A DNA stretch of 64,000 nucleotides from Sanguinoderma infundibulare (taxonomy: Eukaryota > Basidiomycota > Agaricomycetes > Polyporales > Polyporaceae): positions 434,001-498,000 of the forward strand of contig JAVLRN010000010.1 in assembly GCA_032821775.1 (NCBI GenBank). Direction: 5' to 3'. The position numbers and the translations under genes were made by a program. Position 1 is the stretch's first letter. The number at the start of each line of letters is the position of its first letter. A model generated the notes under the pieces. The model saw only the letters and a program-made list of their open reading frames with translations, did not search any database and was not told the DNA's origin. This document shows, one piece after another, positions 1 to 13,165 of the stretch.

Positions 1-337
1 GGGCTCTTGTGTCCATGGTCCAGAGACGGTCTAGCTGTGTCCGCGCATCTTTTCTCGGTGAGTGCAGATAAGACGGATTCGGGTGGAAACGCACGCCGAG
101 GATGCCCCTGTACATGATAGCATGGCCGTATTCTGCGACCCACCGCTCTTGTGGAACGGAATTTTCTTCGTCGATGATGTCCTTCATGTTTCCCCAGATC
201 AGGCTCGTCATCGGTGGCCCCGGGAGGTTCCTGATTTGGCTAGTAAAGGGACGAATGTAGAAAGGACGAAGCTTCCATAGCAGCAAGGCGAGAAGGCCGA
301 GGAATGTGCACAGAACGGTCTGTCCGATGGAAAACAT
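1..337 (-). CDS. Cytochrome P450, N-terminal part (runs off left edge)
   Basis: Membrane-anchored haem monooxygenase of the endoplasmic reticulum; only the first two exons are in the window. Exon 1 (337 to 95) encodes 81 residues: a hydrophobic anchor at about residues 4-20 (VLCTFLGLLALLLW), a basic stop-transfer stretch, the proline-rich hinge NLPGPPMTSLIWGN, then a WVAEYGHAIMYRGILG segment typical of basidiomycete P450s. A GTGCGT...ACACAG intron (94-35) separates it from exon 2 (34 to 1), which continues with LDRLWTMDTRA, the usual next conserved block. The ATG at 337 is placed by the anchor. The haem-binding half lies outside the window, so activity cannot be judged, and the CYP family is not assigned. 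Confidence 0.8.
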   Translation of the reverse strand, partial: MFSIGQTVLCTFLGLLALLLWKLRPFYIRPFTSQIRNLPGPPMTSLIWGNMKDIIDEENSVPQERWVAEYGHAIMYRGILGVRFHPNPSYLHSPRKDARTQLDRLWTMDTRA

Positions 338-3300
338 GCTCGGTAGTCTGGGTTGTGGTGGTTGCTGGTTACGTGGACTCTGCAGTGTGAAATTGTTAAA
401 TGTTCGGCTAACTCGGACATCGTGCTAAATTTAGTTGTTCATGAACAGGTTTTCGCATGTGGGACATACCTAAAGTGGGGTGGGTTCTGTGCAACGCACG
501 CTGTAGGCATCGAACGCCTGATACCTATATAAACGGTCTGTTTGGCATGGCCTGTGGGGTCCTTGATGGCCGCAGGGATGACGAGTTCCCCTGGCAGACA
601 CGTTGGCAGCGACTGCGCCCCGGCCGGACATTCGGGAGCAATGTCGCATTACACAGCCACGTCAGCTCGGACTGGATAAGTGTCTGAGTAAGCACCGTAT
701 CCTTCGACTTATAGTCTCTGCAGGCGACTCGGCCGCCGCTGACACAATTAATTCAGATACAGGAGGGTTGCGCGGCCTCGGGCTACGTCATGGCAGAACC
801 TTTGCCTTTGCACGCACTTCAAGCCCGCTCACCTCAGGCGTCCTCCCCGATCACCACTGACAGGCGGCCTGCAACTTGAAGTGACTGTAAGTACCTTCGC
901 CACTATCATCGCGGGTTCTGAATGTTGAACGTTGAACGGTCAAGGTGTGCAAGAGCGACGTGGAGGAGTATCTGAAAACGTCAGAATCGCGCGCGCGCTG
1001 TTCACCGACAGATGGAGTCTCACCCACCACTTTTACAGCTGCGACCTCTCAGACGCGTATGCGAGCGTGACATTCGCGAACTCGAGAGAGTGGGTCCGCA
1101 AGAACCCCTATCGCGTAGTACAAGCTTGAGTACCCCCGTTGAGCAGATGTTAATCGACAACCGCAACTGGGAAAGCATGAAGAAGGACGCACAACAGTGT
1201 CCATCACCATGGTTGGTTGATCAGAGCATGCTCTATGCGCAAACCGTCGAAATAGACTTACGAAGATGCAGACAAGCCGGAACCATTCCCCTCGTGCTCG
1301 CTACCGCGACCTCGCTTCGCACAGCATGAGCCGCCCCACTAGCCACCCAATAACCGACGGTCATGAACATGACATCCAAGGTCATTCTCAGCCTCAAAGA
1401 GCGCGCCAGGCCTGTTTGAAAGACCAAAGCTGGTGGCGGGGAACTTCATGATAACACTGCGCGGATGACTTAGGTGAGCGTATCACACGACTTCCTCAAA
1501 GAGAAAACGCACTGAAATGGTCCCAAGTCAATGCGTCCATTCCACGCATGCGCCATGCTACGCTAACTGTTGCGATGGCCTAGGCTTGAGGGGATAACCG
1601 TCTCCTGAAGGGGACCTGGATAGGTGGCTCCTCACTTGGCACAGAGCCGCATGGCAATGGGGCATGTGGGCACCACAGACGGACCGCAGGGCTGCGACAG
1701 ACGGTCAGCAGTGACGGGAAGAGTACGAAAACAGTTGTGGTTCGAGTTCAACCCCGGTCTGCTGCAGTTGTGGCCGGCGCTTGCTTCTTGATCGCTTGTA
1801 CCCTTTGCCGAAGGCTTGAGCTCCGATTTGTGCCGGTGCTGGTGGCCTTCGCTCCTCTTCCCCTCTTGCCCTTGCATTATTGATCTGACGGCCTGATATA
1901 CGAATGCTGCTCACGCTTGAAGGCTTATCCTGATGATTGGGGTTTTACGGAGGCTAACTGGTTAGCGGTGGTCTTCACAGTCAGCCCGAACATGCGACAC
2001 AAGGTGACTACTTGCAAATATTTTAACTTACGAAAATATCAGCTGATGCAGTTTGCGAAGAACCTGGATCCACGATATGATGATGGTGACCTCTGAGGAT
2101 CGAGGTCATCGGCGCCCCTTCCAGATGCAAGCATGGTCAGGTTCTTGCGTCCACACGGTGCTATTTTTCGTTGACTTAGACACAGGCGATTCTCATCTTC
2201 ACCAAGATATATCTCCTAACGATCAACGTGGATCTGGAAGGTGCCCACGCCGTTTTCCTTATATGGCGTGCATGCAGGATTCCTGCCATCCCAGTTTCCC
2301 TTTCAGTCGCGAGGTACGACACGACAGCGAAGCTGCTGAGCCCATCGCGCCGCGTTCTCACTATCCTTTCCCTCTCCCTCGCACCCTTCGGGTCAATGGT
2401 CTGGCAGCCGTCGCGCGATTCCACGCGCGTGCACTAGTTCTGAGGTATGCTGCGGCGGTTCAGCACCTGTCGTCTTCTCCCGCGATTCTACACGTTGACA
2501 GCCAGGCCGTTCGGCTGTTCCTCCAACCGCCGCTCTGCCAAGACACTCATGCGTTTGGGACGCTGATCGATCCGGCCTTTCCGCACATTGCTTGTGGGAA
2601 CGTGGATCATCAACACCTGCTTGAACACATGTCAGCCATTCTTCAGGAGCCATCCTTTCACCAGAGTTTTTCGGACAGCACGAAGCACGCGGAGAACGTC
2701 GCCACTCCGCGTACTAAATAGAGCGGCTCTCAGTAAGACTCCAGCGGCGCCCCCCTGACTGTACATTGATTGCCTGGTGTTTACTGCCCTCTTTTCATTG
2801 CAACAGGTATCCACTCCACTAGCTCACCCTGGACTGGCAAGCGACGTTTCAATTTTTACTCTGACAGGCACGCTTGCTCCCGTGCCGCCACAACGTGTCG
2901 TGAGTATATTATCGCCTTGTCGGAACTCAAACTGAGAAAGCTCTCGCAAGCTGTAATAAGCCCTTCGAAACCAGGCCTCGTCGCGAGCCATGACCTCGAT
3001 TAAATAGCCCGCGACAGTCCCGGGATGGCAAGTAGATCGCCTCCACTGTAATCGAACGCGCTGTCAATATACGAGAAGCTCAATTGATTAGGCTCATCGG
3101 CCGCCTCCGATCCCATTCATCGCCTTTCCCCTTCTCCCTTCCTATTCAGACTCACGAGGGAGGAACTTCCAGGACCATTCCCTGGTCAATATGATGGAAG
3201 GGTTCTTCATGATAGACTCGCGTCGGAATGTAGAAACGATGAGAACGCCTTCTCTCCGCCCCTTACTCGGCCCTTTTCAGGTCGTCTCACGCTCGTCCCT

Positions 3301-4043
3301 TTTCACTCGCCCGCTATGCTCTAGTGCTCCCCACTTCCTTCCATCGCGTCCCCTTCCCACACGCCCCAAAAGCAATCGCTTGGCCCTTTGTGGCGTCGCG
3401 GTGTCCAGAGCGCACTCACACATACGGCGTGGCGGCCCTACCTGTTTCATACGCCGCGCTGCCGTCGCCGCATCATGTATCACCTCCCCGGCGCCGCACT
3501 CGAGCAGATAGTTCTGTTTTCCCTTCCGCGGGGCGCCCGCGAGTCATACAAGGCTTCCTTGGGCTGAGAGGTAGGAATCCGAGATTGTGTTCGTACTCTT
3601 GCGGCCGGAGAGAACGAGAGAACGCGACCGTATGTTACCGATTGACTCGAGAATCGGCGAGCGGGGGGTGCCAAGGCCGGATGCTAGGCGTGTGCGTGTG
3701 GAAGGAGAACATTATTCTGTGTGTAAGGCATACGAGGGAACTTTCTGAGTGCCCAGGTTGGGGAGGGCGAATAGTTGGTCATATCGTGCTAGCATTCATT
3801 TACAATCGGGCGAGGCGGTGTTAATACGTACACAGGGTTCTCGAGAACTGGTCTAAATGAGAAAAGGGGAAACTGCCAAGTAACAAGAGCTGAGAAGGGA
3901 ATTGAACTTTGAGGCTTGGACGGAACAACAGGGGTCTAATATACAAGCGCCACGAAAAAGAGCTCTACAGTGAGTGCTGGAAGGATCACAAGCAAAAGAC
4001 GCACGCAGCATGCCCAGAAATTGGAGCAGACCCCGGCCGCCAA
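338..4043. other. 3.7 kb without a recognisable gene
   Basis: Several short open frames exist, the longest about 222 codons on the plus strand at 2053-2721, but none shows a family motif, natural composition or a plausible exon chain. The part next to 337 should hold the promoter of the leftmost P450. The part next to 4043 should hold the 3' end of the desaturase transcript. Nothing else can be supported. Confidence 0.5.
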
Positions 4044-6182
4044 TCACTGATCAAGCAAGTGGGCGTCGCCAGTCATTGTGGCTTTCTCCTCGAGATACTT
4101 TGCGGCCGGGCGCAGAACAGCCTGGCCCTTCTTGTCGCGGTAGAACAGAATGTCGCCTACAAACGCGCCTCGGTTAGTTCAACGCTCCCTTGAGTAGACG
4201 CAGGAAAATCGACGTGGGGTGCGGGGTGCGTGGCGAAGCCGTACCTGTGTCCTCAACGAACTGGCAGTCGTTATAGCTATCCCATAGCGCCTTAAACACG
4301 GGCTTTTCCGAGTAGTGATAGTGCTCGCCAATAAACGCCTTCAGGTATTGGGTAGCCTCCTCGCCGTGATCTGCAATCGCCAATTCAAGTTAGTCCCAGT
4401 CTACACGCTGCGGGCGGAATCAAAGAGAAGGAATGCAGAAAGAGGGAAAACACCGAACGTTGAGAGAAGGGGGTTCGCATGTGAACGCAGTAGGGCGGGA
4501 GAAGCGAGAAAGACTGACAGAACGGCATCTTTGGGAAAAAGTGGTGGACGACATGGTAGTGCGCCACGTCGTGCAGGAAGAAGCGGCCCATCCAGCCGAG
4601 GAAGTTGCGGTCCACCGTCGCGGCGGCGCCCCGTTGGAAGTTCCACTCCGTCTGGCGATAGTGTGGCAGCTCAGGGTCGGTGTGGTGCAGGTACGTGATC
4701 ATGATGAACCTGGTTCGCCAATATCCGCGGGCCCCGTAGCGTAGAAGACCAGTTCATTCGCGTATCGTATCGTAATGCGCGCGGGGAGAAGGCCGAGGCG
4801 AAGACATGGCAAGCGGCGAGTTGGGCGACATGCGTGTGCGCTGGCAGTCAGCGGACGGAACGCAATGGAAGAGAGCTTTGCTCACCAGTGGGTCACGCAC
4901 AGCCAGGGGATGCCGTAAAGCTTTATCACCGACGCTGCGCCCCAGGCAGTGCAAGCAAGGCGGACGAGGGCGATCATGGTGAGGATGCCGACGTTCGATA
5001 TGATGACTACATTGCGCTGCTCTTTGGTAAACAGGATGGAATTCGCTGCATGCGCAAACAAACGGCGCGCACAGTCGGAAGGGCGAGAACGTCAGCTGTT
5101 ACTTAGCGCAAGGATCGGGGGCGGCGGGGGTTGCGGGTAGAACGGGACTCACGATCGAAATGGTTCGTCCATTTAGGGTAATCTTTCTGGCCAGAAACGT
5201 TGACAACTACAGGCACAAGCGGCGTCAGTCCTGTCGAGTCCGCTCGGAAATGAATTTGTCCAACTTACGGAGGTAGGCCGGGAATGCCAACAGCTGCTGC
5301 TGTACGAGCATGTACAGAGTGTAGATGGGCGTATCCCCGAAGTAATCGTCCCAGTCGATCTTTCCGTGTTCGCTCTCTTCGGGGATGCCGAGGTCGCTCC
5401 GCGTTTTCGGAACATATACCTCGTCGCGTTCCATGGAAGCGTGGTTGCAATGGTGACGGTGGTGTGAAATCTTCCAGCTGAAGTAGGGCGTCCACAGCAG
5501 GGTGTGGACAGTCTAGAACGTATGAAGAAGATGTTAGCCGCCCCAGAGAAACCTTCCCAAGACATAGAGAGAGAGAGAACGAGACGTACGTATCCAATCA
5601 GGTCGCAGACATACTGGTTCGCAGAGAACGCACCGTGGCCACACTGGAAGGACGGATAACAGAAATCAGTACAGAGCGTTTATCGCTAACCCAAATCCAC
5701 GGACCTCATGACCAATCACCCAGATCCCAGTAAATATCAGGCCCTGGAACCACCAACTGGAAAGCGAGCATCAGGCCGACGTTTCGACACGTTATTTCCG
5801 ACACCGATACTCACTACACGCTCCAGCAGGCCCAGCGTGCGACCGTCGCGCCGAGCGGCGACAAGAGCTGCGCAGCCGTGCGACTCCTGAACGAGGGGTC
5901 GATGTACAGCGCAAGCTTCCAGCAGACCGCCGCCATGGACAAATCGAGCGCAAGCCAACCCAAGCCTCTCCGAGTATCGCGGACAAACAAACGCGAGGGT
6001 ATCGCCGCACGTATGTCCTGCAGCTTCCTGTTGGGGGATAAGCAGCGTCAGAGGGGTACGCATTTGGGGGCAGACCATTCTTACCATGGCATAGGTGTGA
6101 ATTCAGGAATGTCGTCCTCTGAATACGTCCTCGACGTTTTCTGTTCTTCGCCCATGGGTGCAGGCGGACATGTCGCCGTCAT
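4044..6182 (-). CDS. Delta-12 (omega-6) fatty acid desaturase, microsomal
   Basis: Converts oleoyl to linoleoyl chains on phospholipid in the ER using cytochrome b5 electrons. Reading leftwards from ATG at 6182, about nine exons joined by short GT-AG introns give the full family layout. The N-terminus ends in PEFTPMPW, then [20 protein letters not shown] and a first membrane segment. The three histidine boxes are all present: HECGH (split by an intron near 5640), HHRHH in [14 protein letters not shown] near 5480, and HVVHH in [18 protein letters not shown] near 4550. Other family blocks seen are [33 protein letters not shown] and [10 protein letters not shown]. The last exon ends DAHLLDQ-stop at 4044. 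No break was seen, so it should be functional. A later ATG (MGEEQ) is an alternative start. Confidence 0.92.
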
Positions 6183-7374
6183 GCTGTTGTCGAGAGGTCG
6201 GAGCGTCGCCGGCGAAGGAGATGGAGTCGAGAGAGCAAGCAGCGCGCCGGGGAGAGTGGGGGAACAGGGATTCGTGCTGGTCTGCCGCGAATTTATCTAT
6301 CTTGGAAATGGCGAGATCTCCGGCCCTGCACATCCCCAACTGTCGCGCAATGAAAGGTTCTCAAACAGAGATGATTTGCACGTGTGCGGCTGGGAGAGAC
6401 AACGCTGGCCTGCTGCTTGGCGTCAATCGCGCCGCTGTGCGCTCGAGGGTGTGACCGTCGAAGATTGCGAGATTGAATCTTGACTCGAGGCGGCCGCTGA
6501 GGGAAGGAGCGTCGCATCCGGCCGGGAGAGCTTGTCGAGGGACAAGGGCAGGCTTGGGGCGACTGGGCGTGGAAACGGCAGGCTGTTACGAGCGATTTGT
6601 CGCAAGAGCTTGGGCGAATCTGTCATCTCACACGGTTTGGGAAAATTCCCAGCCACGCACGGCCCCTGGCTCCCATGCGCTTCTTATGATAGGCATGACA
6701 GCGTTCCTCCGGAGCAGACGTCCACATCCCGACAGGATGCAGGCGTCCTGAATGCGACTGCAGAAGTAGTCATATTCGGGCACGTGGCAAACCTGGATGA
6801 CTTGCAGCTCATGGCACGTCGCAGCCTGACTGCGCACCGATATCGGACTATTCGCATCCCACTCGGCAACCTACGACGTCGAGATCACGGGGGCCTGGGG
6901 TCAAAGCTTGTGCAAACGCTCGACAATGCGCGTCCAGAGCAGTAACACTGTTCACCCCTACTCTGGACGCGGAACTGACTTCATATGAGCCGCATGCTTT
7001 CCGCGAGCACCACGCACTGCAGCGCACTGCCTGACAAGCCTTAGGCATTGAAATACGGATCTGCGCTGAGTAAAGGTCCACTTTCCGTTGCTGGTCCGGG
7101 CAGAAGAACCGAAGGCGCCGCTTGGCGGTCGTAGAGCGCGATTTGCGTCATTCACAGAGCGTCTGACGCATAGAACGTGCATCGTGGCTGCCGCGAGGCC
7201 CTGCATAATTGCTTTGTTAGCGCCACCGCCCCTCTCCCAACCGAGCAATCCACGTACCGAACTCTTTAGCCACCCATCCCCGTTTGGCACGGAGCGTTTG
7301 AGCGTCTCTTGCGGCCATTCAACGTTACGTGAACGTGCGGAGATGCACGACACAATGCTCGCCCTGCATTCAAG
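6183..7374. other. Intergenic: desaturase promoter side and hydrolase 3' side
   Basis: About 1.2 kb between two minus-strand genes. It holds the pyrimidine-rich upstream region of the desaturase (read on the minus strand) and the downstream region of the hydrolase. Open frames here are short and unlike any family I know. Confidence 0.5.
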
Positions 7375-9380
7375 TTACCAACCGGTGAACAGCTTGGAGA
7401 CCTCAGTACCGCTCATGACGAGCTCGCACTGCTCATGAGATAGAACCTTGTACCCTACGTCCTCGCGCCCCTCCTGGCGCACGAAGTCCGTTCCGTCCCC
7501 GACAACGACTGGCTTCTGTCTTTCCGGTAAACCATACTGCCATTGTCGTACATCCAATCCGTCAGATTGGAGACGCGTTCTAATGATAGAGCGCGCTCAC
7601 CTCGACAAGCGCCGCCAGGAACTGTTCAACCGGCTTGACATACCAGCGGCCAATGCGACCATCTTTAGTATGTTCAAACCATCCCAGGTGTCCACCTGTC
7701 TTAGTGACGGCGAGAATTAGGTACGGGCTGTGTGGGACCTGAAGAATGAACGATGATGTCAGCACACGGTTATTCGACAGAAGAATAAGAGCGGGATAAA
7801 GTTCTAAGATATGCTTACCTGGTTGATGGGCAAGCTCCGTGCACCGGTGATGGGGTCGTCAATGCTATTGATGGAAAGGCAGGGTATTCTCAAGCACGGA
7901 GCGAGCCTGGAGGAACTGATTTTGCCGTAGTATTCACTCGCGCTCGCGAAGCCATACATTGGCGCCGTGATGAGTTCATCGTATTGTCTCAGCGTAATGT
8001 TTTTCCGCTGAAACACGCTTTCAATAACTGTGCGGGAGACAGGGAGCTTGGGTGCCGTGAGGAAAGCGCGCCCGTGGAGACGGAGCAGGGCGCGCAACGC
8101 GTTCCCGAGAACAAACCGGTAAATGTGACGTCCGAGGAAGGTACTCGGTAGATGATGGCTCCCTTCGAGGAAGTTCCAGGGGTTCGCGAGGGCCACAAGA
8201 CCTTGGAGCGGGCAATCCTCGCCCTCCTCCCCGGCGTACTTCGTGAGAATGTTCGCACCGAGCGAAAACCCTGATTGCAGCCAGCTCAGCGGAGCCGATG
8301 AAAGAAGACGAGAGAGCAGCTGCACTGACCTAAACCGTACATTCTGCACCCAGGAAACGTAGCGGATATCCACAATACGACATGCCTGATGTCGTCTGAT
8401 GAACCAGCCTATGAACGACATGTTAACTCGGATCGCCCGACCAAGGAAAACCAACCTTGTGTCAACTTACATGGTAGAGCCTGGGTGTAATGACAGGACT
8501 CCCATTGCATCCACGAAAGTTCAAGACGACTGCACGGAAGCCAAGCCCGCCGGATTGCCGACCGGGCGTCACCTTGGCGAGGACCGCCCGCACGTAAGCT
8601 TCATGTGAGCCTCCGGTGAGCCCGTGGGCTACGACCAGAACGTTCTCAGCATCTTGGACAGGGTCGGTGTTGAGGGGCGGCGTGATATCTATCGCAACTA
8701 CGCCTATCGGAGCTTGGTGAGCTACCGGACACATTTGGTCGGGATCCTACGCACCTCCGTCGGGGAGCTCCAAAAACTTCCTGAAAAGGACGAAGGTTAA
8801 GCGAAGTTCGAATGATCATTGCTTTCACGGAAAAGGGGATAGTATTGAGTACTTGCGGCACCGCATCTGATACACAATGCGCCGGCAATGTCCACTCATC
8901 GAGACATCACCCTCGTTCATCCGAAAAAGTGACGAGAGACTGACCTCTCGTACGCGACCGGATCTATTCTGGAGAAATCGCCAAGGGAGCAGAAGGCCGT
9001 TTGCGCGTCTCCTCTGCATGCATGGTGGCATGACGTGTGAGCATGGTGAAGTGTGGTGTGAGCGACGGTCATAGAGAGGAGACAGGGCAGGCATACCCAG
9101 GCAGGTACCAGACGCCGTGAAAATTAGAGTTGGACCCGAGGGTCGGAACTTTGTCTTTGACGAGCTGCGCGAAGGAGAGCTCGGGGCCGCCGTGTTGCCT
9201 CGGAAGAAGAGCCGTCTCCTGTGCCATGTGCAGAGTGACGAAGGAGGCATCGTATTGCGTTGCGCGGCGCCATATGACACGTATCACATAGGCGATGCAA
9301 GCCAGTCCCACCACAAGCAGTGGATTGAATGCTGTCGGAAATGAGCGTGAAGATATCTGCACGGCACGTGTTGATGCCAT
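7375..9380 (-). CDS. YheT/ABHD1-3-type alpha/beta hydrolase, membrane-anchored
   Basis: Putative serine hydrolase/acyltransferase of the AB-hydrolase-4 group (bacterial YheT, yeast Eht1/Eeb1, plant EMB8). Starting at ATG 9380, a hydrophobic segment PLLVVGLACIAYVIRVIWRR at about residues 20-38 suggests a membrane anchor. It is followed by GDAQTAFCSLGDFS, the usual HLQT region. Then come VLVVAHGLTGGSHEAYVR (oxyanion region), VVLNFRGCNGSP, the nucleophile motif GFSLGAN near 8260, an acid residue in SIDDPI near 7860, and the histidine in GGHLGW near 7700. The catalytic triad is therefore complete. At least six exons with short introns; the protein ends LFTGW-stop at 7375. The substrate cannot be read from sequence; medium-chain ester synthesis or hydrolysis is known for yeast relatives. 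Confidence 0.88.
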
Positions 9381-11375
9381 TCACGTACCCATGTCCTCGT
9401 GTTAAAGACGGCTCTGTCGCCCCTTGCTGGTGGTGGTGGTCTATGTGAGAGTCTAGAGAGACCAGCACAGAAGAGCTGGGCCCGAACTGGTATGATGAAC
9501 GCGAAGGCGAAGTCAGGAATCTATGACCGTGAATGGCAGACGTGAGAAGATGATTGTTCACAGCCTCTCCGGATCCCTTACCTAAGTAGTTCTGTGATGA
9601 ATCACGAAATGCGTTAGAAAACCGCCGGGGACATCGTGGTTGGCCAATGGCCAGGAGCGGCGGCGATGGTGGTGCAGGAAAGAGCCAGCTCACACCGGCG
9701 CCTATGTAACATCAAAGAGTCGAACATTGGACGATCTAGCATCGATAGCTGGTGTCAACATAACCGTTCTCTCAGCTTCACTCCCGCATCAGCATTTCTA
9801 GTAATAATACGTGGGACCCGAGCTCGACGGTTCCACGATGTTTGACACAGTAATCAGACAGCCTGATTTTCTCTGTCAGGCACCCACAGACGAGTCGGAT
9901 ACGGCGCCCGCTCTGAGCGGAGATATCAGAACGGCTTCACTCGATTGATGATAAAGCAGCGCTACCTTAACTGACCAGGTGAAGCCGGGTGTCCAGAAGC
10001 CCAAGTGATTAGTGTGTTCAAGGAGTGCCTCGGAAACGCAGGTTAACTCAGATTGTCTACCCAAAGGCTATCATTGCGCCGTAAGGGGGATATGCTCTAC
10101 TATCGCCAGTATTAGAAAAATCAACATCCAGGACGTACAAAGGCGTCGTGAACCCTTCACATAAGCGGCGCTGGCAACATAGCTCTCAAACCGCTGTCAG
10201 CCAAACAAAGTACAAAGCTCTTCATGAACCCGTCTGTCGCGCAACGAACAAGTATCAAACGGAGGTGAACGAGACTACACAAGGACGCTCCAAGCCCACG
10301 GCAAGGTCTCTCGGATATGTCTCTCGATGTTAAAGCACGTATGCGATAGAGATTCGCTCACCGTAAGCGGTAAGTTGAAACTGAAGTCAACGGTCTGCAC
10401 CCTCCACCCCTGATCTGCTATCCGTCGATGGGGCTGACAAGACGATGATAAACATATAATTTGGCTTGAGTGAGAGGCTAAAAATGCTGCTTCAATGAGT
10501 AGCGTCATGGAAAGAAGAGGGAAGGAGGTTACAGCCTGTGCCAGCTCGACTCTGGTTTGGAGGCCCGTTGGGGGCATTCGGACATTCGGCCCGGGCTTTC
10601 GGAGTCGGAAAACCCCAATAGCGCCGACGGTGGATGAGCGCTTGAGCAGCAGCGACTTTGTTTCAACTCCTCAAGCTCAAGGCCTCACATGCACATGCGA
10701 CTTACTTATATGCCAATCCGTTATGGTTTGCGTCGACTGATTTGCTCAAAAGGTCTTAGGAGATGTATATTCATTGAACATGGTGGGAAACTGTCCTTTG
10801 CAAAACGTTTTCATCCGTCGACCTGGACCCTGGCCGTACCACTGACCAGCATCTGAACTTCGCACAGGCTGCAAACGTCTTGCACATATAGCATCGTATT
10901 TGGAGGTGCTTATTTCTACTTCCATTACGGGCCAAGAATACTCACATGGGTTGGGTACCTGAAAGCATCCAATCATGGCCGACGTCCTCGTTCACTCGTA
11001 CGACACTCGCGCAGCGTGTCTTACCAGCGACACGCTCCGCCTGGACGCATCGGCCAACAACGCAAAAAGATTCGCAGGCACGTTCTTCCGGCCCGCGATT
11101 TGTCGTGAACTGAGGTAGAGCCAGTCACAGAACGACTTCTCGCCGCGATCCCTCCTTCTCTTCGCCTTTCCGATGGTTATTTTTAAGCTTCCCAGATTCT
11201 TGGCGATGGCAACGTCGAGGATCTCTTGACAGAATCCGCCAGGGCTCGAGGTGTATGGATCGACGTCACCGGCGGATTTGCGTGGGCCACTGAGACCTTC
11301 GTGAGTACTGTCAACGCAGTATTCCGTCAGTTCAACGCGCCCATGCGTATATTGTGACGCTTAATAGATTCGCGT
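9381..11375. other. 2 kb without a recognisable gene
   Basis: Upstream region of the hydrolase followed by sequence with only short, family-less open frames. The last few hundred bases may hold further decayed upstream exons of the agmatinase relic that follows, but I could not align them convincingly. Confidence 0.45.
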
Positions 11376-11895
11376 TTGCAGCGATGCCAGGTCTACAAAT
11401 ATCGACAGCAAAGTCACTCCCAGCTCAAGGTCGCTGACGCCGCGCAAGCCTCCGCAAGTGTTCTGCGGAGAACATCGGGAAGGACGGGAAAGTTCAAGCC
11501 GCGAGTCTTGACCCTGGACGGGCACCCCACGATGCTGCCGGCATATACGGGTCCGTCAGCGTCGTCTCTCTTTTCTCTCGATGACCCCTCAGGGCGAAGG
11601 AAGCTGACAGCCCATGGCTCCCGGCGCTCCAAGAAGGCGCAACAATATCGTCTGTCATGTCCCCTACGCTTGGCGTTGCTCATCTCAATGCAGCATGTGG
11701 GGATCCGCGCGCCGATCAACAGCTGGGAGAGGCACGGGGACGATTACGAGGTCGGGTTCGTGGCCCGACACGTGGAAGAGATGGAGGAGGTCGGCTGGAA
11801 GGGCATCGTCAAGGCGACCAGGGATACGCTTGGCGAAAACCATTTGTAGAGTTGAGCTGAATGCCCGATTCATGTACGAGACGGGAACGACTTAA
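11376..11895 (+). pseudogene. Agmatinase/arginase-family (ureohydrolase) relic
   Basis: The reading frame keeps the order of blocks seen in fungal agmatinases. A KPRVLTLDGHPTMLPA segment stands where GGDHTTTLPA is expected. Next are ASSLFSLDDP in place of the DSHxD block, MQHVGIRAPI, and DDYEVGFVARHVEEMEEVGWKGIVKATR with the helix spacing of the family. A shift of frame after 11849 gives VELNARFMYETGTT, resembling the DVLDPAFAPGTGT block. The metal-binding motifs (GGDH and D-x-H-x-D) are destroyed and the end is out of frame, so it cannot be an active manganese enzyme. Homology is by motif order only; no single block is strong. Confidence 0.45.
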
Positions 11896-13165
11896 GTGCT
11901 GACGTTTGGAGTTGGATGTTGGACACAACGGACAGTAACGTTAGACATTGACGTGATGGATTCTGGGATGACGTGTGGGTGAGCGAGGGTGAGCGTCGTT
12001 CATCTCCGTTTATGGTGAGGCTGAGTACTGCGCTCGTGAGCGCCCCACCGCCACGTCTGCAAATTCGAATGCAGAACGGGGACGTGAGTGCTGCGGGAAT
12101 ATTGACCGCCTTGCAGGCATGATTTCTGATCGGCGACGCGGCCTGAGATTGATTGGTGGGTTTACGTCGAGGGTACTGGTAGTGTGCCTCGTTGTCCGCC
12201 TTTTCTAGCATTCTGCATGGTCTAAGCGGCCACTGCAACTCGATTCCACCATAGATCGCCTCACAACCAATAGAAAATCAAGAAGATGCTCCAAGACCTA
12301 TCGGGGATAAAGGTTGTGGGACGTTGTCGTAAGTCGCACTGGTGAGTCCGATTGTCCCCGGGGCCGTAAGTTATGTTGTTCCGGGGTGAGAGCGGGGGAA
12401 TGCTGACCAACTATCTGGCTGGCAGGATACGACTGTTGCAGCCAGTTACCAGCACTGGCTGACGTGCGCTCAGGCTTGATTGGTAGGCGGGAGGTTGACT
12501 CCGTCGTGGGTGTGGATGAGATGACGCAATTCGTGGCCGCGAGTATTTATTCTGTGGGAACAAGGCATGTAATTTTGAGGATGACGTGGACTGAACTGCA
12601 CTTGGAAGTGAGCGAGATAGGAGACGGCGGCGGGCCCGGATGGGTACTCAGCTTACGCGACGCGACTCGACGCGTCGTGACGCGCTGAGTAACGGACAGA
12701 CGGAGGCACGTGCTCTGTGACGGTGGTGACGCAGAGGCCAAATGTGGAAGGCGGCCGGGGATTACGCGTTGGGCGCGGGTGGGATGCAGGCCTGGCTCCT
12801 CTCCACCGCCGGCCATCCATCGCGGATCCTAACCACTCCCATTCATCCGTTCTCCGCCCCCTCCAGCTCGCCCACTTAAGTCCGAGGCCCAAACCTTGAG
12901 GTGAGTGCCGCGAGCGACGGCGGCGGCCGCGCGTCGGCCATCCGAGCTCCTGAGCGACCCCTACTTAGCCTCCACGCTTTCCCAGATTCCTCCGCCTTTC
13001 CTCTCGCTACACGGCACACGGCACATCCCTCATATATCACACTCGCGTCTGAGAATTGCAGCTGCGACCGGAACTCTGATTGGATCCCAATCCGGAGCTG
13101 GAACGGGATTCAGGGCCGGAGCCGAAATTAACGACGCCAGCACCCCAAACTCCGAGCTCGAGACG
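11896..13165. other. Intergenic, promoter side of FAD synthetase
   Basis: About 1.3 kb between the ureohydrolase relic and the FAD synthetase start. The open frames on both strands look random. The 300 bases before 13166 should contain the FAD synthetase promoter. An in-frame extension of exon 1 back to 12905 exists but has low-complexity composition and is not preferred as the start. Confidence 0.5.

Noticed and set aside
1738..1765. tRNA B-box-like sequence
   Set aside because: No A box at the right distance and no cloverleaf could be drawn.
2053..2721. 222-codon plus-strand open frame as a gene
   Set aside because: No motif, His/Ser/Arg-rich random-looking composition, and equally long frames overlap on the other strand.
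9069..9693. Minus-strand frame 9124-9693 as a separate gene
   Set aside because: It is an out-of-frame shadow of the hydrolase first exon and its upstream region.
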